A stretch of 64,000 bases of DNA from CAUTUX01 sp963545485 (GTDB taxonomy: Bacteria > Bacillota > Clostridia > Christensenellales > CAG-917). Of this stretch, positions 27,830 through 36,271 are shown in pieces. Every line of letters starts with the position of its first letter. Position 1 is the stretch's first letter. The notes under the pieces were generated by a model. The model saw only the letters and a program-made list of their open reading frames with translations. It did not search any database and had not been told where the DNA came from. A program made the position numbers and the translations under genes. The DNA lies in NCBI GenBank assembly GCA_963545485.1, contig CAUUJG010000001.1, positions 105,771-169,770 on the forward strand, written 5' to 3'.

Positions 27830-29928
27830 TAGTAAATAGTGCGGCAGTAACAGCCAGAACAGCATTTGAAGAGGCAAAGGCTGAATTCAAAAAAGAAAAA
27901 CCTAACTATAAAATAATTTTTGATAAGATATACGATATGCGTCATTGTGAGGACGCTCAACTCATTAGAACTGCGTTTGCAGGTATGGTTCATAGAAGAC
28001 TCGCAAATTATGATGAAACAGTACGAATAGCGAGGTATCTGTATTTGAGGATGAAACCAGAGAATGTAAAACGGTTCCCAAAGCAGATATATGAAAAAAG
28101 TGATTTCGATTTTTTTCCTAAAGAAGAAATTGAAGAATCTACAAATGCTCAAGGTGAAATAGATTATGCAAAACTTTTTACATTTATAGCACCAAGAGCA
28201 GAAAGACACAAACTTGTATCCAATGTAGATGATGAAATGGAAGACCCACCGATGTTGAATTCGGTTGAAGATATACATCAAAAAATTGAAAACATCATCA
28301 ATGAATTGCGTGAAGAAAGAGAAAGCCGCACCAAGGAACAGGTACGGCTTTTAAATCAAATGCAGAAGTTATATAAAGAACAGAAATATGAGGAAGCACT
28401 TGAACTGTGTATGACATATCCATTGATACCTTTTAATCCAAGATTAAAAGTGGTTAGAGATACATATATGGTGGACACATTGTATAAACTGAAGAGATAT
28501 CAAGAGGTGGTAGATTTCTGTAACTCAACGATAGATATAAAGGGAAACATTATCATTCAATCACTGCCTTCATTTTCGAAATCCATGTTTGAAATTTGTA
28601 GCGATAAAGAAATAGAAGATTTTTTTGAAAGTAGAAATTCATTAGATATTGTTGCAGCTCATATTAATACCAGCCTTTTATATAAGAAATTTTATCTTGT
28701 AAAAAAGTATGAAGAAAGATTTTTTACAGAAGGTTATATAAATAGATTATCAGCATTTGGTTTCAGCAAGGGGTATATGCAAGAGAAAAAATATGATGAT
28801 ATGAATAGAATTGCTCTTGGATTCAGAAGGTTTTTTCCACAGGATTTTATAGGTATATATCTAGAAATGCTTTCAGAAAATTATTTGCTAGGTGACTATA
28901 AGGATGCAAAAGAGATGGATTTCGACATTAAAACATATGGAATACCAGTGTTATTTGTGGACGAATTTACCAGGGGATTAATAGACGATGTTGAATGTAT
29001 AACATACGGTGGTGACATAAAAGCAACAACAGTAGAAAGTGGAAATATTCTTGTTAATACTTCTTACAAGCATGCATTGGGTTTTGTAGATTTGGATGAA
29101 ATATATGCCGTACTTTGTGAGTCATTAAGAATGGAGATTAATACAGGGGAAGCATTAAGACTTATTTTTGCCACCATGAAAACATATTCACATATACCTG
29201 AAGTTGAAGTTGGAGTCATAGGGCAGTTGCTTTTATCAGAGCATACTCCTTTGGAAATTAAAAAGAAAATACTTATGTTTGCTTGTTACTTATATCCATT
29301 AGGTAAAATACTGTATGTTGCATATGATCAGACGATTGAATCGTTTACAAAAAAATTTGAGCCACCGGAAAGTTTAAAGCATAGTCGTTTTGCGTTTGTC
29401 TATTATCGTGCAGTCATAGAGTTGTTCTTTTTATCAGATCAATTTTTTGAATCAGACAGACTTCATAAATATGTGACCTACATAGATAATGCAATTGAAA
29501 GATACTGTGATATTAATAAGCTAAGTCAGATTAAAAAACTTTCATCACAAGACCAAGTTGATTTTGCAAAAGCAATCTTAAGCGTGGCATTTTACAATAC
29601 TCCGGAAGAAGGATATATAGAAGATTATACAGAAGACTCACATGTATATATATGGATAAAAAGATACTTCCCAAAATTTCAATATTATTTAGAGCCTAAA
29701 GATAAAAGTTACGCAGAAGATATATATATTGAAATGTGTCTTGATGAGGATGAAATGCAGAGAGAACTGGATGTGAATAGTGAAGATGGATTGGAAAAAG
29801 CATTAAAAAAAATACAAGAAGAGATGAATATTAAAAAGAGTGCAACACAAACATTGGGTATTGAAAAACAAACAGCTAATAAGAAAAAAACTAAAAAAGA
29901 TGATAAGAACGACGAAAAAGAAGATTAG
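27826..29928 (+). CDS. Large helical-repeat protein, unknown, partner of the membrane protein
   Basis: 700 residues, no signal peptide and no membrane segments, so cytoplasmic. Mostly helical, with TPR-like units (LLNQMQKLYKEQKYEEALELC near 180-200, YKLKRYQEVVDFC next to it, MQEKKYDDMNRIALGFRRFF near 325). The last 50 residues are lysine-rich and disordered (KKKTKKDDKNDEKED). I recognise no enzyme motif. The start ATG overlaps the TGA of the membrane protein gene (ATGA). The 3' end overlaps that of rlmB on the other strand by 4 bases. Confidence 0.6.
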   Translation: MIVNSAAVTARTAFEEAKAEFKKEKPNYKIIFDKIYDMRHCEDAQLIRTAFAGMVHRRLANYDETVRIARYLYLRMKPENVKRFPKQIYEKSDFDFFPKEEIEESTNAQGEIDYAKLFTFIAPRAERHKLVSNVDDEMEDPPMLNSVEDIHQKIENIINELREERESRTKEQVRLLNQMQKLYKEQKYEEALELCMTYPLIPFNPRLKVVRDTYMVDTLYKLKRYQEVVDFCNSTIDIKGNIIIQSLPSFSKSMFEICSDKEIEDFFESRNSLDIVAAHINTSLLYKKFYLVKKYEERFFTEGYINRLSAFGFSKGYMQEKKYDDMNRIALGFRRFFPQDFIGIYLEMLSENYLLGDYKDAKEMDFDIKTYGIPVLFVDEFTRGLIDDVECITYGGDIKATTVESGNILVNTSYKHALGFVDLDEIYAVLCESLRMEINTGEALRLIFATMKTYSHIPEVEVGVIGQLLLSEHTPLEIKKKILMFACYLYPLGKILYVAYDQTIESFTKKFEPPESLKHSRFAFVYYRAVIELFFLSDQFFESDRLHKYVTYIDNAIERYCDINKLSQIKKLSSQDQVDFAKAILSVAFYNTPEEGYIEDYTEDSHVYIWIKRYFPKFQYYLEPKDKSYAEDIYIEMCLDEDEMQRELDVNSEDGLEKALKKIQEEMNIKKSATQTLGIEKQTANKKKTKKDDKNDEKED

Positions 29929-30644
29929 TGGCGTTGTTTTGCAATTTCATAAAGAACAACTCCTGTAGCGACCGAAGCATTTAATGAATTTATTTTTCCA
30001 AATTGTGGGATAGTTATAATGTCATCACATAACTGCTTTGTAAGGGGACGAATACCGTCGCCTTCGTTACCTATGACAAACGCCATATTTGTTTTAAAAT
30101 CAAACGAAGCAGGATATTTTCCATCAAAGTCAGTTGCGAATACAAAAACATTTTGTTTCTTTAAAAATCTGATAGCATCGTTGATATTAGTTTCTTTAGC
30201 GATCAAAACATGTTGCGTTGCTCCGGCAGAAACTTTAACAACAGTGTCGGTAACGGAAGCACAGCGATGTTTTGAAATAATTATTCCGTGCACTCCAAAA
30301 CAGTCGGCACTTCGAATAATTGCCCCTAAGTTATGTTCATCTGTAATTTCATCAATTACTATTATATTTGTATATTCATTTCGTGATTTAGCAAGATCAA
30401 GAATATCTTCGATGGATGAATATTTAAAGTTTGATGTGATAGCGGCAACCCCTTGGTGGTTTTTCCCTTCAGAAAGCTTATCTAGAACCTTTTTATCAAC
30501 AAGACTGAAAAAAATATTTTTTTCTTTTGCCATCTTTTTTATTAAACTTAATTTATCGTTTTCAGTTTTCGAAATATAAATTTTTTCAATGGTAGCATCT
30601 GTTTTTAAGGTTTCAATAACAGGATTTTTTCCATATATAATCAT
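29925..30644 (-). CDS. rlmB: 23S rRNA 2'-O-methyltransferase RlmB (SpoU/TrmH family)
   Basis: 239 residues. The short N-terminal substrate-binding domain starts MIIYGKNPVIETLK. The SPOUT knot carries motif 1 DEITDEHNLGAIIRSADCFG (about 98-117), motif 2 AFVIGNEGDGI near 190 and motif 3 IPQFGKINSLNASVATGVVLYE near 212-233. It methylates a guanosine ribose in 23S rRNA. It overlaps mrnC by 4 bases; mrnC-rlmB is a typical Bacillota pair, commonly behind cysS. Confidence 0.93.
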   Translation of the reverse strand: MIIYGKNPVIETLKTDATIEKIYISKTENDKLSLIKKMAKEKNIFFSLVDKKVLDKLSEGKNHQGVAAITSNFKYSSIEDILDLAKSRNEYTNIIVIDEITDEHNLGAIIRSADCFGVHGIIISKHRCASVTDTVVKVSAGATQHVLIAKETNINDAIRFLKKQNVFVFATDFDGKYPASFDFKTNMAFVIGNEGDGIRPLTKQLCDDIITIPQFGKINSLNASVATGVVLYEIAKQRH

Positions 30645-31057
30645 AAGTCCTCCTCAATAGATGCTGATATAAATTTAGTTAATTTTGCTTGATTATCGGT
30701 TAGATAAAAATAACCGACTAAAGCTTCGTAGGCGGTTGCAAATCTATATTCATCAATAGAAGCATGCTTTGCAGATGTAAGAATTTTTAAATTTCTTGCC
30801 TTCTTAAATAAAATCATTTCGGAGTCATTCAATTCATTTATTAACTTTCTCATAATTTGGGACTGCCTTACAGCATTTACACAGCTTACGAGTAGTTTAT
30901 GAATTTTCCCGGTTTTATCTTGTGAATTTATGCAAAATTTTGTTCTAAGATATAATGACTGCACAGCATCTCCAATCATCGCAAGAGATGATGGGGTTAC
31001 ATTTAATGCATCTTCAATAGATAGAGGTTCTGCGATATTAAAATCGGCTTTAAACAT
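30641..31057 (-). CDS. mrnC: Mini-ribonuclease III
   Basis: 138 residues: one RNase III catalytic domain without a dsRNA-binding domain, as in MrnC. The active-site region is SLAMIGDAVQSLYLRTKF near 27-44 and ATAYEALVGYFYL near 108-120 supplies the second acidic residue. It matures 23S rRNA ends. It precedes rlmB in a coupled pair. Only a weak ribosome site is visible. Confidence 0.93.
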   Translation of the reverse strand: MFKADFNIAEPLSIEDALNVTPSSLAMIGDAVQSLYLRTKFCINSQDKTGKIHKLLVSCVNAVRQSQIMRKLINELNDSEMILFKKARNLKILTSAKHASIDEYRFATAYEALVGYFYLTDNQAKLTKFISASIEEDL

Positions 31058-31507
31058 AAAAAAAGAGTATCATAAAGGGATACTTGAGTCCAATTTCCAT
31101 ATTGCTTAATAGGTTATTTGTTACAATTGCTTTTATACAATATTAGAGACACATATTTGGAAGTAAAAACTCCCTTAATAACGATGAATCTAAAACATAG
31201 AAATGAAATTAAAATAGTCCCAGCCCAATCGTTTTTATCAACAGATAGGATGGTTAAATATTTAAGCGAGCTTGTTGGGTTATTGAAATCTTTTACAAGT
31301 GCCCTAGTATCACATAACAGAAAAAAAGGAGATATCAGATTAACTCAATACAATGGTGATACAAGCTTTTAAAAACGCATCAAAAGTAGGTGCCAAATTT
31401 TGAGAGCTTCAAATGGATTTAGGGCTGAATGATTAACCATTTACAGTGTTGCGAGAAGTGCAGACTTGTAAATGTTTGTTTGAAGGGAAACCCTACACTG
31501 CAAAATG
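31058..31507. other. 450 bases without a convincing gene
   Basis: A plus-strand frame of about 84 codons (31118-31372) exists, but it opens with TTG, has no ribosome site and no recognisable motif. TTTACA/TGTAAA pair across about 30 bases near 31440-31480. The stretch may be decayed DNA around the ATPase cassette that follows. Confidence 0.4.
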
Positions 31508-31532
31508 ATTTAATAAAAATGCGGATTTACGC
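31508..31532 (+). repeat. Exact 25-base direct repeat, upstream copy
   Basis: Contains AATGCGGATTTACGC, with GCG/CGC as a small dyad. It is identical over 25 bases to 32870-32894, and the next 13 bases are also similar. It ends 24 bases before the ATPase start, so it covers the expected promoter. Confidence 0.85.
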
Positions 31533-31556
31533 TATATTATTAAATGGAGGAACAAG

Positions 31557-32855
31557 ATGGAAGTACAAAGACCAAGATATTTAAATCAACTTATTGATAA
31601 AAAAGATAATGGAAGAGTGAAAATTATTACAGGGATTAGAAGATGTGGTAAATCATATCTTTTGTTTGAATTATACAGAAAGTACTTGATTTCTATTGGA
31701 GTGAATGAAAATCAAATTATAACGATTGCTCTTGATGCTTTGATCAATATTAAATATAGAAATCCAATAGAGCTTGATAAATTCTTAAGAAACAGAATTA
31801 AAAGTAATGACCTTAAGTACTACATTTTTATTGATGAAATTCAATTTGTAGAAGATATCCCTAATCCGTATTTGCCAGACAATAATTCAAAGGTAACTTT
31901 TGTGGATTTGGTATTAGGAGTCATGAAAATCCCTAATGTAGATTTATATATTACGGGAAGTAACTCAAAGATGCTTTCCTCAGATATATTAACACAGTTT
32001 AGAGATCGTGGTGATGAAATAAGAGTATATCCATATTCATTTGCAGAATTCTCGTCTTGCTATGAAGGAGATAAGGTAAAAGCTTTTGATGAATATTGTC
32101 TGTATGGAGGAATGCCAATGGCTGTTCAACTTAAAAGTCATGAAGAGAGGAGTGAGTACTTAAAAAATATTTTTACGATTACATACATTAAAGATGTAGT
32201 TGAACGCAATAAAATTATTAAAGATACATCGGTAATTGACGATTTGCTAGATATCATATCTTCATCTATTGGTTCGTTATCAAATCCAACGAAGTTTTCA
32301 AATACTTTTATGTCGGAGAAAAATATAAAAATATCACAATTTACATTGAACAAGTACTTGGATTATTTCATAGATGCTTTTCTAATTGAAAAAGCTAGAA
32401 GATATGATGTGAAAGGGAGAAAATATATTTCATCGCCATATAAATATTATTTTTCAGATATTGGTCTTAGGAATGCAAGATTAAATTTTAGACAAAATGA
32501 ACAGTCTCATATTATGGAAAATGTAATATATAATGAGCTCAGAATGCGAGGATTAAATGTAGATGTTGGTGTTGTAGAATATAATTGCAAAGAAGAGGGG
32601 AAAAATAAAAAAAAGAATTTAGAAGTTGATTTTATTGTAAATAGAGGAAGTAACAGATATTACATTCAATCAGCACTCAATGTTGATACAAAAGAAAAAC
32701 GAATACAAGAAACAGAATCATTAAGAAGAACGGGGGACTCATTTAGTAAAATTGTGATAGTCAGAAATAGTATTGTACCGAGGTATGACGACGATGGTAT
32801 TTTCTATATTGGAGTAGAGGATTTTCTATTAAATAAAATATCGTTAAATTTATAA
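31557..32855 (+). CDS. Solitary AAA ATPase with DUF4143-type C-terminus (copy 2)
   Basis: 432 residues. Walker A GIRRCGKS (26-33), Walker B YYIFIDEIQ (88-96), the sensor-like ITGSNSKMLS near 138-147, a winged-helix middle, and a C-terminal domain with NVIYNELRMRGLNV then NLEVDFIVNRGSNRYYIQSAL, again the E-x-D...Q pattern of a nuclease-like fold without its lysine. It resembles the gene at 20142 in design but clearly differs in sequence, so these are separate acquisitions or old paralogues. GGAGG precedes ATG. The gene stands alone and is bracketed by an exact 25-base direct repeat. Function unknown; proposed roles for such genes range from defence to chromosome-associated ATPases, none established. 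Confidence 0.87.
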   Translation: MEVQRPRYLNQLIDKKDNGRVKIITGIRRCGKSYLLFELYRKYLISIGVNENQIITIALDALINIKYRNPIELDKFLRNRIKSNDLKYYIFIDEIQFVEDIPNPYLPDNNSKVTFVDLVLGVMKIPNVDLYITGSNSKMLSSDILTQFRDRGDEIRVYPYSFAEFSSCYEGDKVKAFDEYCLYGGMPMAVQLKSHEERSEYLKNIFTITYIKDVVERNKIIKDTSVIDDLLDIISSSIGSLSNPTKFSNTFMSEKNIKISQFTLNKYLDYFIDAFLIEKARRYDVKGRKYISSPYKYYFSDIGLRNARLNFRQNEQSHIMENVIYNELRMRGLNVDVGVVEYNCKEEGKNKKKNLEVDFIVNRGSNRYYIQSALNVDTKEKRIQETESLRRTGDSFSKIVIVRNSIVPRYDDDGIFYIGVEDFLLNKISLNL

Positions 32856-32869
32856 ATAATATTAATCTA

Positions 32870-32894
32870 ATTTAATAAAAATGCGGATTTACGC
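32870..32894 (+). repeat. Exact 25-base direct repeat, downstream copy
   Basis: Identical to 31508-31532, starting 15 bases after the ATPase stop. Here the dyad is extended to TGCG/CGCA. Confidence 0.85.
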
Positions 32895-33084
32895 AATAAT
32901 TTTAAATTAATAAGGATATGGCATCAGGTAAAAAGTTGTGATTATAGCCTGAACAAAGCGAAAACGAGAAGAATGAATATTTTAATTGTCGGCATGGTGG
33001 CTATAAGACCGGCATGCCAAGGCGAAAGAATACTTTTGAATTAGAATGAATAATTATTCAGAAGTAAGCGAGATTAGACAGGTT
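32895..33084 (+). other. Leader region of gap with hairpins, no gene
   Basis: GGCATG (near 32992) pairs with CATGCC (near 33012), TCAGG with CCTGA near 32925-32955, and TGAATAATTATTCA is palindromic near 33048-33061. The stretch is richer in G and C than other spacers and could hold a small RNA, but it matches no RNA class I know. Its 23-codon open frame is not convincing. Confidence 0.3.
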
Positions 33085-33130
33085 TAAAAACGGTTTTTAG
33101 TTGATAAAACGACGATTTCTAATGTAAAAT
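33085..33130 (+). promoter_or_regulatory. gap promoter with an adjoining palindrome
   Basis: TTGATA (33101-33106) and TAAAAT (33125-33130) are 18 bases apart. Immediately upstream lies a perfect 7+1+7 palindrome, TAAAAAC/GTTTTTA (33085-33099), well placed for a regulator of gap. Confidence 0.55.
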
Positions 33131-33165
33131 ATTGGTATAAAAAATTTCGGAGGAATTTAATTATT

Positions 33166-34182
33166 ATGGCAGATGTAAGAGTTGCAATTAATGGTTTTGG
33201 AAGAATTGGTAGATTGGCTTTCAGACAAATGTTTGGAGCAAAGGGGTATGAAGTTGTTGCCATCAATGACTTAACAGATTCAAAAATGTTGGCACACTTA
33301 TTGAAATACGACAGTGCACAGGGAAGATATGCTTTGGCAGATAAAGTATTCGCTAAAGATGGAGCAATTGAAGTAAACGGAAAAGAAATTAAAATATATG
33401 CTGAGAAAGATGCAGCGAATTTACCTTGGGGTGAAATTGGTGTAGATGTGGTTTTGGAATGCACAGGTTTCTATACATCAAAAGATAAAGCTCAAGCACA
33501 TATCAACGCAGGAGCAAAAAAAGTAGTTATTTCAGCACCAGCAGGTAATGATTTACCAACAATTGTTTTCGGGGTAAACCACAAAACATTAAAGAGCACA
33601 GATACAATTATTTCAGCTGCTTCATGTACAACAAACTGTTTGGCACCAATGGCTGATACCTTAAATAAATTAGCACCTATTAAGAGTGGTATCATGAGCA
33701 CAATTCATGCTTTTACAGGTGATCAAATGGTTTTAGATGGACCACATAGAAAAGGTGATTTAAGAAGAGCAAGAGCAGCTGCTGTAAATATTGTTCCAAA
33801 TAGCACAGGTGCAGCAAAAGCTATTGGACTTGTTATCCCAGAATTGAATGGCAAGTTAATCGGATCTGCACAAAGAGTTCCTGTACCAACAGGTTCAACA
33901 ACAATTCTTGTTGCAGTGTGCGAAGGCAAGTTAACAAAAGAAGAAATAAATGCTGCAATGGCAAAAGCAGCTAACCAGTCATTTGGATACACTGAAGAAG
34001 AGTTAGTTTCAAGTGATATTATCGGAATTAAGTTCGGTTCTTTGTTTGATGCAACTCAGACAATGGTTACCAATATGGAAGATGGAAATTCACAAGTACA
34101 GGTTGTTTCATGGTATGACAATGAAAACAGCTATACTTCGCAGATGGTACGTACAATTAAATATTTCGCAGGATTAAACTAA
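33166..34182 (+). CDS. gap: Glyceraldehyde-3-phosphate dehydrogenase
   Basis: 338 residues. NAD-binding INGFGRIGR (8-16), ND at 34-35 typical of NAD use, catalytic cysteine in SAASCTTNCLAP (Cys154), and SWYDNENSYTSQM near the C-terminus. It carries out the phosphorylating oxidation step of glycolysis. GGAGG precedes ATG. It is a single gene here, with its own promoter and a hairpin behind it; pgk and tpi are not adjacent. Confidence 0.97.
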   Translation: MADVRVAINGFGRIGRLAFRQMFGAKGYEVVAINDLTDSKMLAHLLKYDSAQGRYALADKVFAKDGAIEVNGKEIKIYAEKDAANLPWGEIGVDVVLECTGFYTSKDKAQAHINAGAKKVVISAPAGNDLPTIVFGVNHKTLKSTDTIISAASCTTNCLAPMADTLNKLAPIKSGIMSTIHAFTGDQMVLDGPHRKGDLRRARAAAVNIVPNSTGAAKAIGLVIPELNGKLIGSAQRVPVPTGSTTILVAVCEGKLTKEEINAAMAKAANQSFGYTEEELVSSDIIGIKFGSLFDATQTMVTNMEDGNSQVQVVSWYDNENSYTSQMVRTIKYFAGLN

Positions 34183-34197
34183 AATAAAAAACATTAT

Positions 34198-34230
34198 CTA
34201 TGCTATATAAATCATATAGCATAGGTATTT
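34198..34230 (+). terminator. Hairpin after gap
   Basis: CTATGCTATAT (34198-34208) pairs perfectly with ATATAGCATAG (34214-34224); a short T-rich stretch follows. It ends near the start of the aminotransferase gene, so some read-through may occur. Confidence 0.6.
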
Positions 34231-34240
34231 TGTGTAACAT

Positions 34241-35416
34241 ATGATTAATAGGCAAATGTATGAACTCGGGTCAAAAAGATCCGTCATTCGTGAGTTGTTT
34301 GAATTCGGTAGGCAGCTTAAAGAAGAAAGAGGGGAGTCTAAAGTTTTTGATTTTTCTTTAGGAAATCCGAGTATTTTGCCTCCTGATAAAGTTAGTAGTG
34401 AACTACTTAAGTTAATCAATGATACCAATATTCATAAATATACATCAGCACAAGGCGATCAAAATGTCCGTCAGAAAATTGCGAGCAGTTTAAGTCAAAA
34501 ATTAAATATTAAAATATCTGGAGATGATATTTATTTAACATGCGGGGCTGCGGCGGGGTTAACAGTTAGTTTAAAGGCAATTTGTAATAAAGATGATGAG
34601 GTCTTGATTATGAGACCGTACTTCCCAGAGTATAAAGTTTTTATAAGCAATGCAGATGCAAAATTTGTGGAAATAAATTTTGATGATGATTTTCAGATTG
34701 ACTTCGTAGATTTTGAAAAGAAGATTTCATCAAAGACAAAGGCAGTAATTATTAATTCGCCAAATAATCCTTCTGGAGTTATATACACTAAAGAAACGAT
34801 AGAAAAACTGGCGACAATATTGGATAAAAAGGGAAAAAAATATCAACATGACATTTTTGTCATTTCTGATGAGCCATATAGAGAATTGGTATATGAGAAT
34901 ATGAGTGTACCCAACATTATGAATATCTACGATAACACGATTATGTGCTATAGTTTTTCTAAGTCATTATCTTTGCCGGGAGAAAGAATAGGATATATTT
35001 GTCTTAGTCCGAAAGTGCATGATAGAGATGTGTATTTTGCAATCTGCGGTGCAGGGCGTTCGCTAGGATTTGTTTGTGCCCCATCAATATTTCAGCAGTT
35101 GATTTCAAAGTGTTTGGAAGAGAAACCACGGCTTGAGGAATATAAGAAAAATAGAGATTTAATATATAATTCATTAATTAATATTGGGTATGAATGTGTA
35201 CATCCAGATGGAGCATTTTATTTATTTATAAAATCACCAATATCTGATGCAATGAAATTTTCAGAAATGGCGAAGCAAAAAGGCATTTTACTTGTTCCAG
35301 GAGAGGGATTTGGGGCTAAAGATTATTTACGTCTTTCTTATTGCGTATCTTATGATACAATAAAGATGTCGATTCCATATTTTGAAAAATTGATGCGAGA
35401 AATTAAAGGTGAATAA
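34241..35416 (+). CDS. PLP-dependent class I/II aminotransferase
   Basis: 391 residues of fold-type I. It has FDFSLGNPSILPPD near the start, YLTCGAAAGLTVSLKA, INSPNNPSGVIYT near 172, DEPYRELVYE, and the PLP lysine in YSFSKSLSLPGERIGYI near 240. The amino donor and acceptor are not fixed by the sequence; aspartate/aromatic or alanine-type are possible. It is followed, with a one-base overlap (TAATG), by an HTH-cupin regulator that may control it. Confidence 0.88.
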   Translation: MINRQMYELGSKRSVIRELFEFGRQLKEERGESKVFDFSLGNPSILPPDKVSSELLKLINDTNIHKYTSAQGDQNVRQKIASSLSQKLNIKISGDDIYLTCGAAAGLTVSLKAICNKDDEVLIMRPYFPEYKVFISNADAKFVEINFDDDFQIDFVDFEKKISSKTKAVIINSPNNPSGVIYTKETIEKLATILDKKGKKYQHDIFVISDEPYRELVYENMSVPNIMNIYDNTIMCYSFSKSLSLPGERIGYICLSPKVHDRDVYFAICGAGRSLGFVCAPSIFQQLISKCLEEKPRLEEYKKNRDLIYNSLINIGYECVHPDGAFYLFIKSPISDAMKFSEMAKQKGILLVPGEGFGAKDYLRLSYCVSYDTIKMSIPYFEKLMREIKGE

Positions 35417-35982
35417 TGTCTAAGAACATAGAAATTGCCACTAGGCTTAAAGATTTAAGAGAAATAATGGATATCTCTACACAAGAGATGGCAAAAGTCA
35501 CTGGCATTTCAGAAGATGAATATATTAAATATGAAAGTGGGAAAAAAGATTTTTCAGTAACCTTTTTATATAATTGTGCGGAAAAATTTGGAGTGGATGT
35601 CACGGCACTTTTAACAGGTGAAACTCCCAAACTAACCTCATATAGTATTGTTCGTAAAAATGAAGGAGTGAAGACAAATAGAAGAGAAATGTTCATTTAT
35701 GAACACTTGGCTAATAATTTCAATCATAGGCATTCAGAACCTTTTTTGGTTGTAGCCCCATATATTGAGAAAGCTCAGCATCAGCCAATCAGCTTGTCAT
35801 CGCATAAAGGACAAGAAATGGATTATATACTATCTGGATCAATGAAAATTTCTATTAATGGGAAGGAAGAAATTGTAAAAGAAGGAGATACAGTTTATTA
35901 TGACAGCTCTCAGCCTCATGGAATGATTGCAATAGATGGCAAAGAGTGTAAATTTCTTGCAATTTTGATTAAAGACTGTTAG
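35416..35982 (+). CDS. XRE-family regulator with C-terminal cupin domain
   Basis: 188 residues: HTH at about 8-62 (RLKDLREIMDISTQEMAKVTGISEDEYIKYESGK) and cupin_2 at about 115-185 (EMDYILSGSMKISINGKEEIVKEGDTVYYDSSQPHGM). Such proteins bind a small ligand in the cupin barrel and repress nearby metabolic genes. Its coupling to the aminotransferase suggests an amino-acid-related signal. Confidence 0.9.
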   Translation: MSKNIEIATRLKDLREIMDISTQEMAKVTGISEDEYIKYESGKKDFSVTFLYNCAEKFGVDVTALLTGETPKLTSYSIVRKNEGVKTNRREMFIYEHLANNFNHRHSEPFLVVAPYIEKAQHQPISLSSHKGQEMDYILSGSMKISINGKEEIVKEGDTVYYDSSQPHGMIAIDGKECKFLAILIKDC

Positions 35983-36091
35983 TCAACAATTAAAACAGCA
36001 CCTCTAATCCGATAAAACATCAAATATTCAAAGTAAAAAAATATATAGAGTTCTTTATTTGCTTACATACATAGTAAGATTAAGTTGTGGG

Positions 36092-36125
36092 TTTGCACGT
36101 GATGATTGTTGCAATGTAGTGCAAA
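36092..36125. repeat. Inverted repeat in the spacer before the esterase gene
   Basis: TTTGCAC (36092-36098) and GTGCAAA (36119-36125) pair across 20 bases. The rest of the 289-base spacer 35983-36271 is AT-rich, and I see no gene in it. Confidence 0.35.
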
Positions 36126-36271
36126 AATGGATTTATATATGTAAGTATAATTGAAAATCTTTCTTTGGGATTCAGTCGTTAAATCTTGCCAATTTTATAT
36201 ATTGATGAAAAGAATCCGATATTGTTTATTTGAGTATGATTATATATAATTTTTACTGAGGTGGTGAAAAG

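Noticed and set aside
31118..31372. 84-codon plus-strand frame before the second ATPase
   Set aside because: TTG start, no ribosome site, no recognisable motif; listed only as part of a gene-free stretch.
20142..32855. The two AAA/DUF4143 genes as transposases
   Set aside because: They have Walker A/B and a nuclease-like C-terminus but no DDE or tyrosine/serine recombinase motif; the flanking repeats are direct, not inverted.
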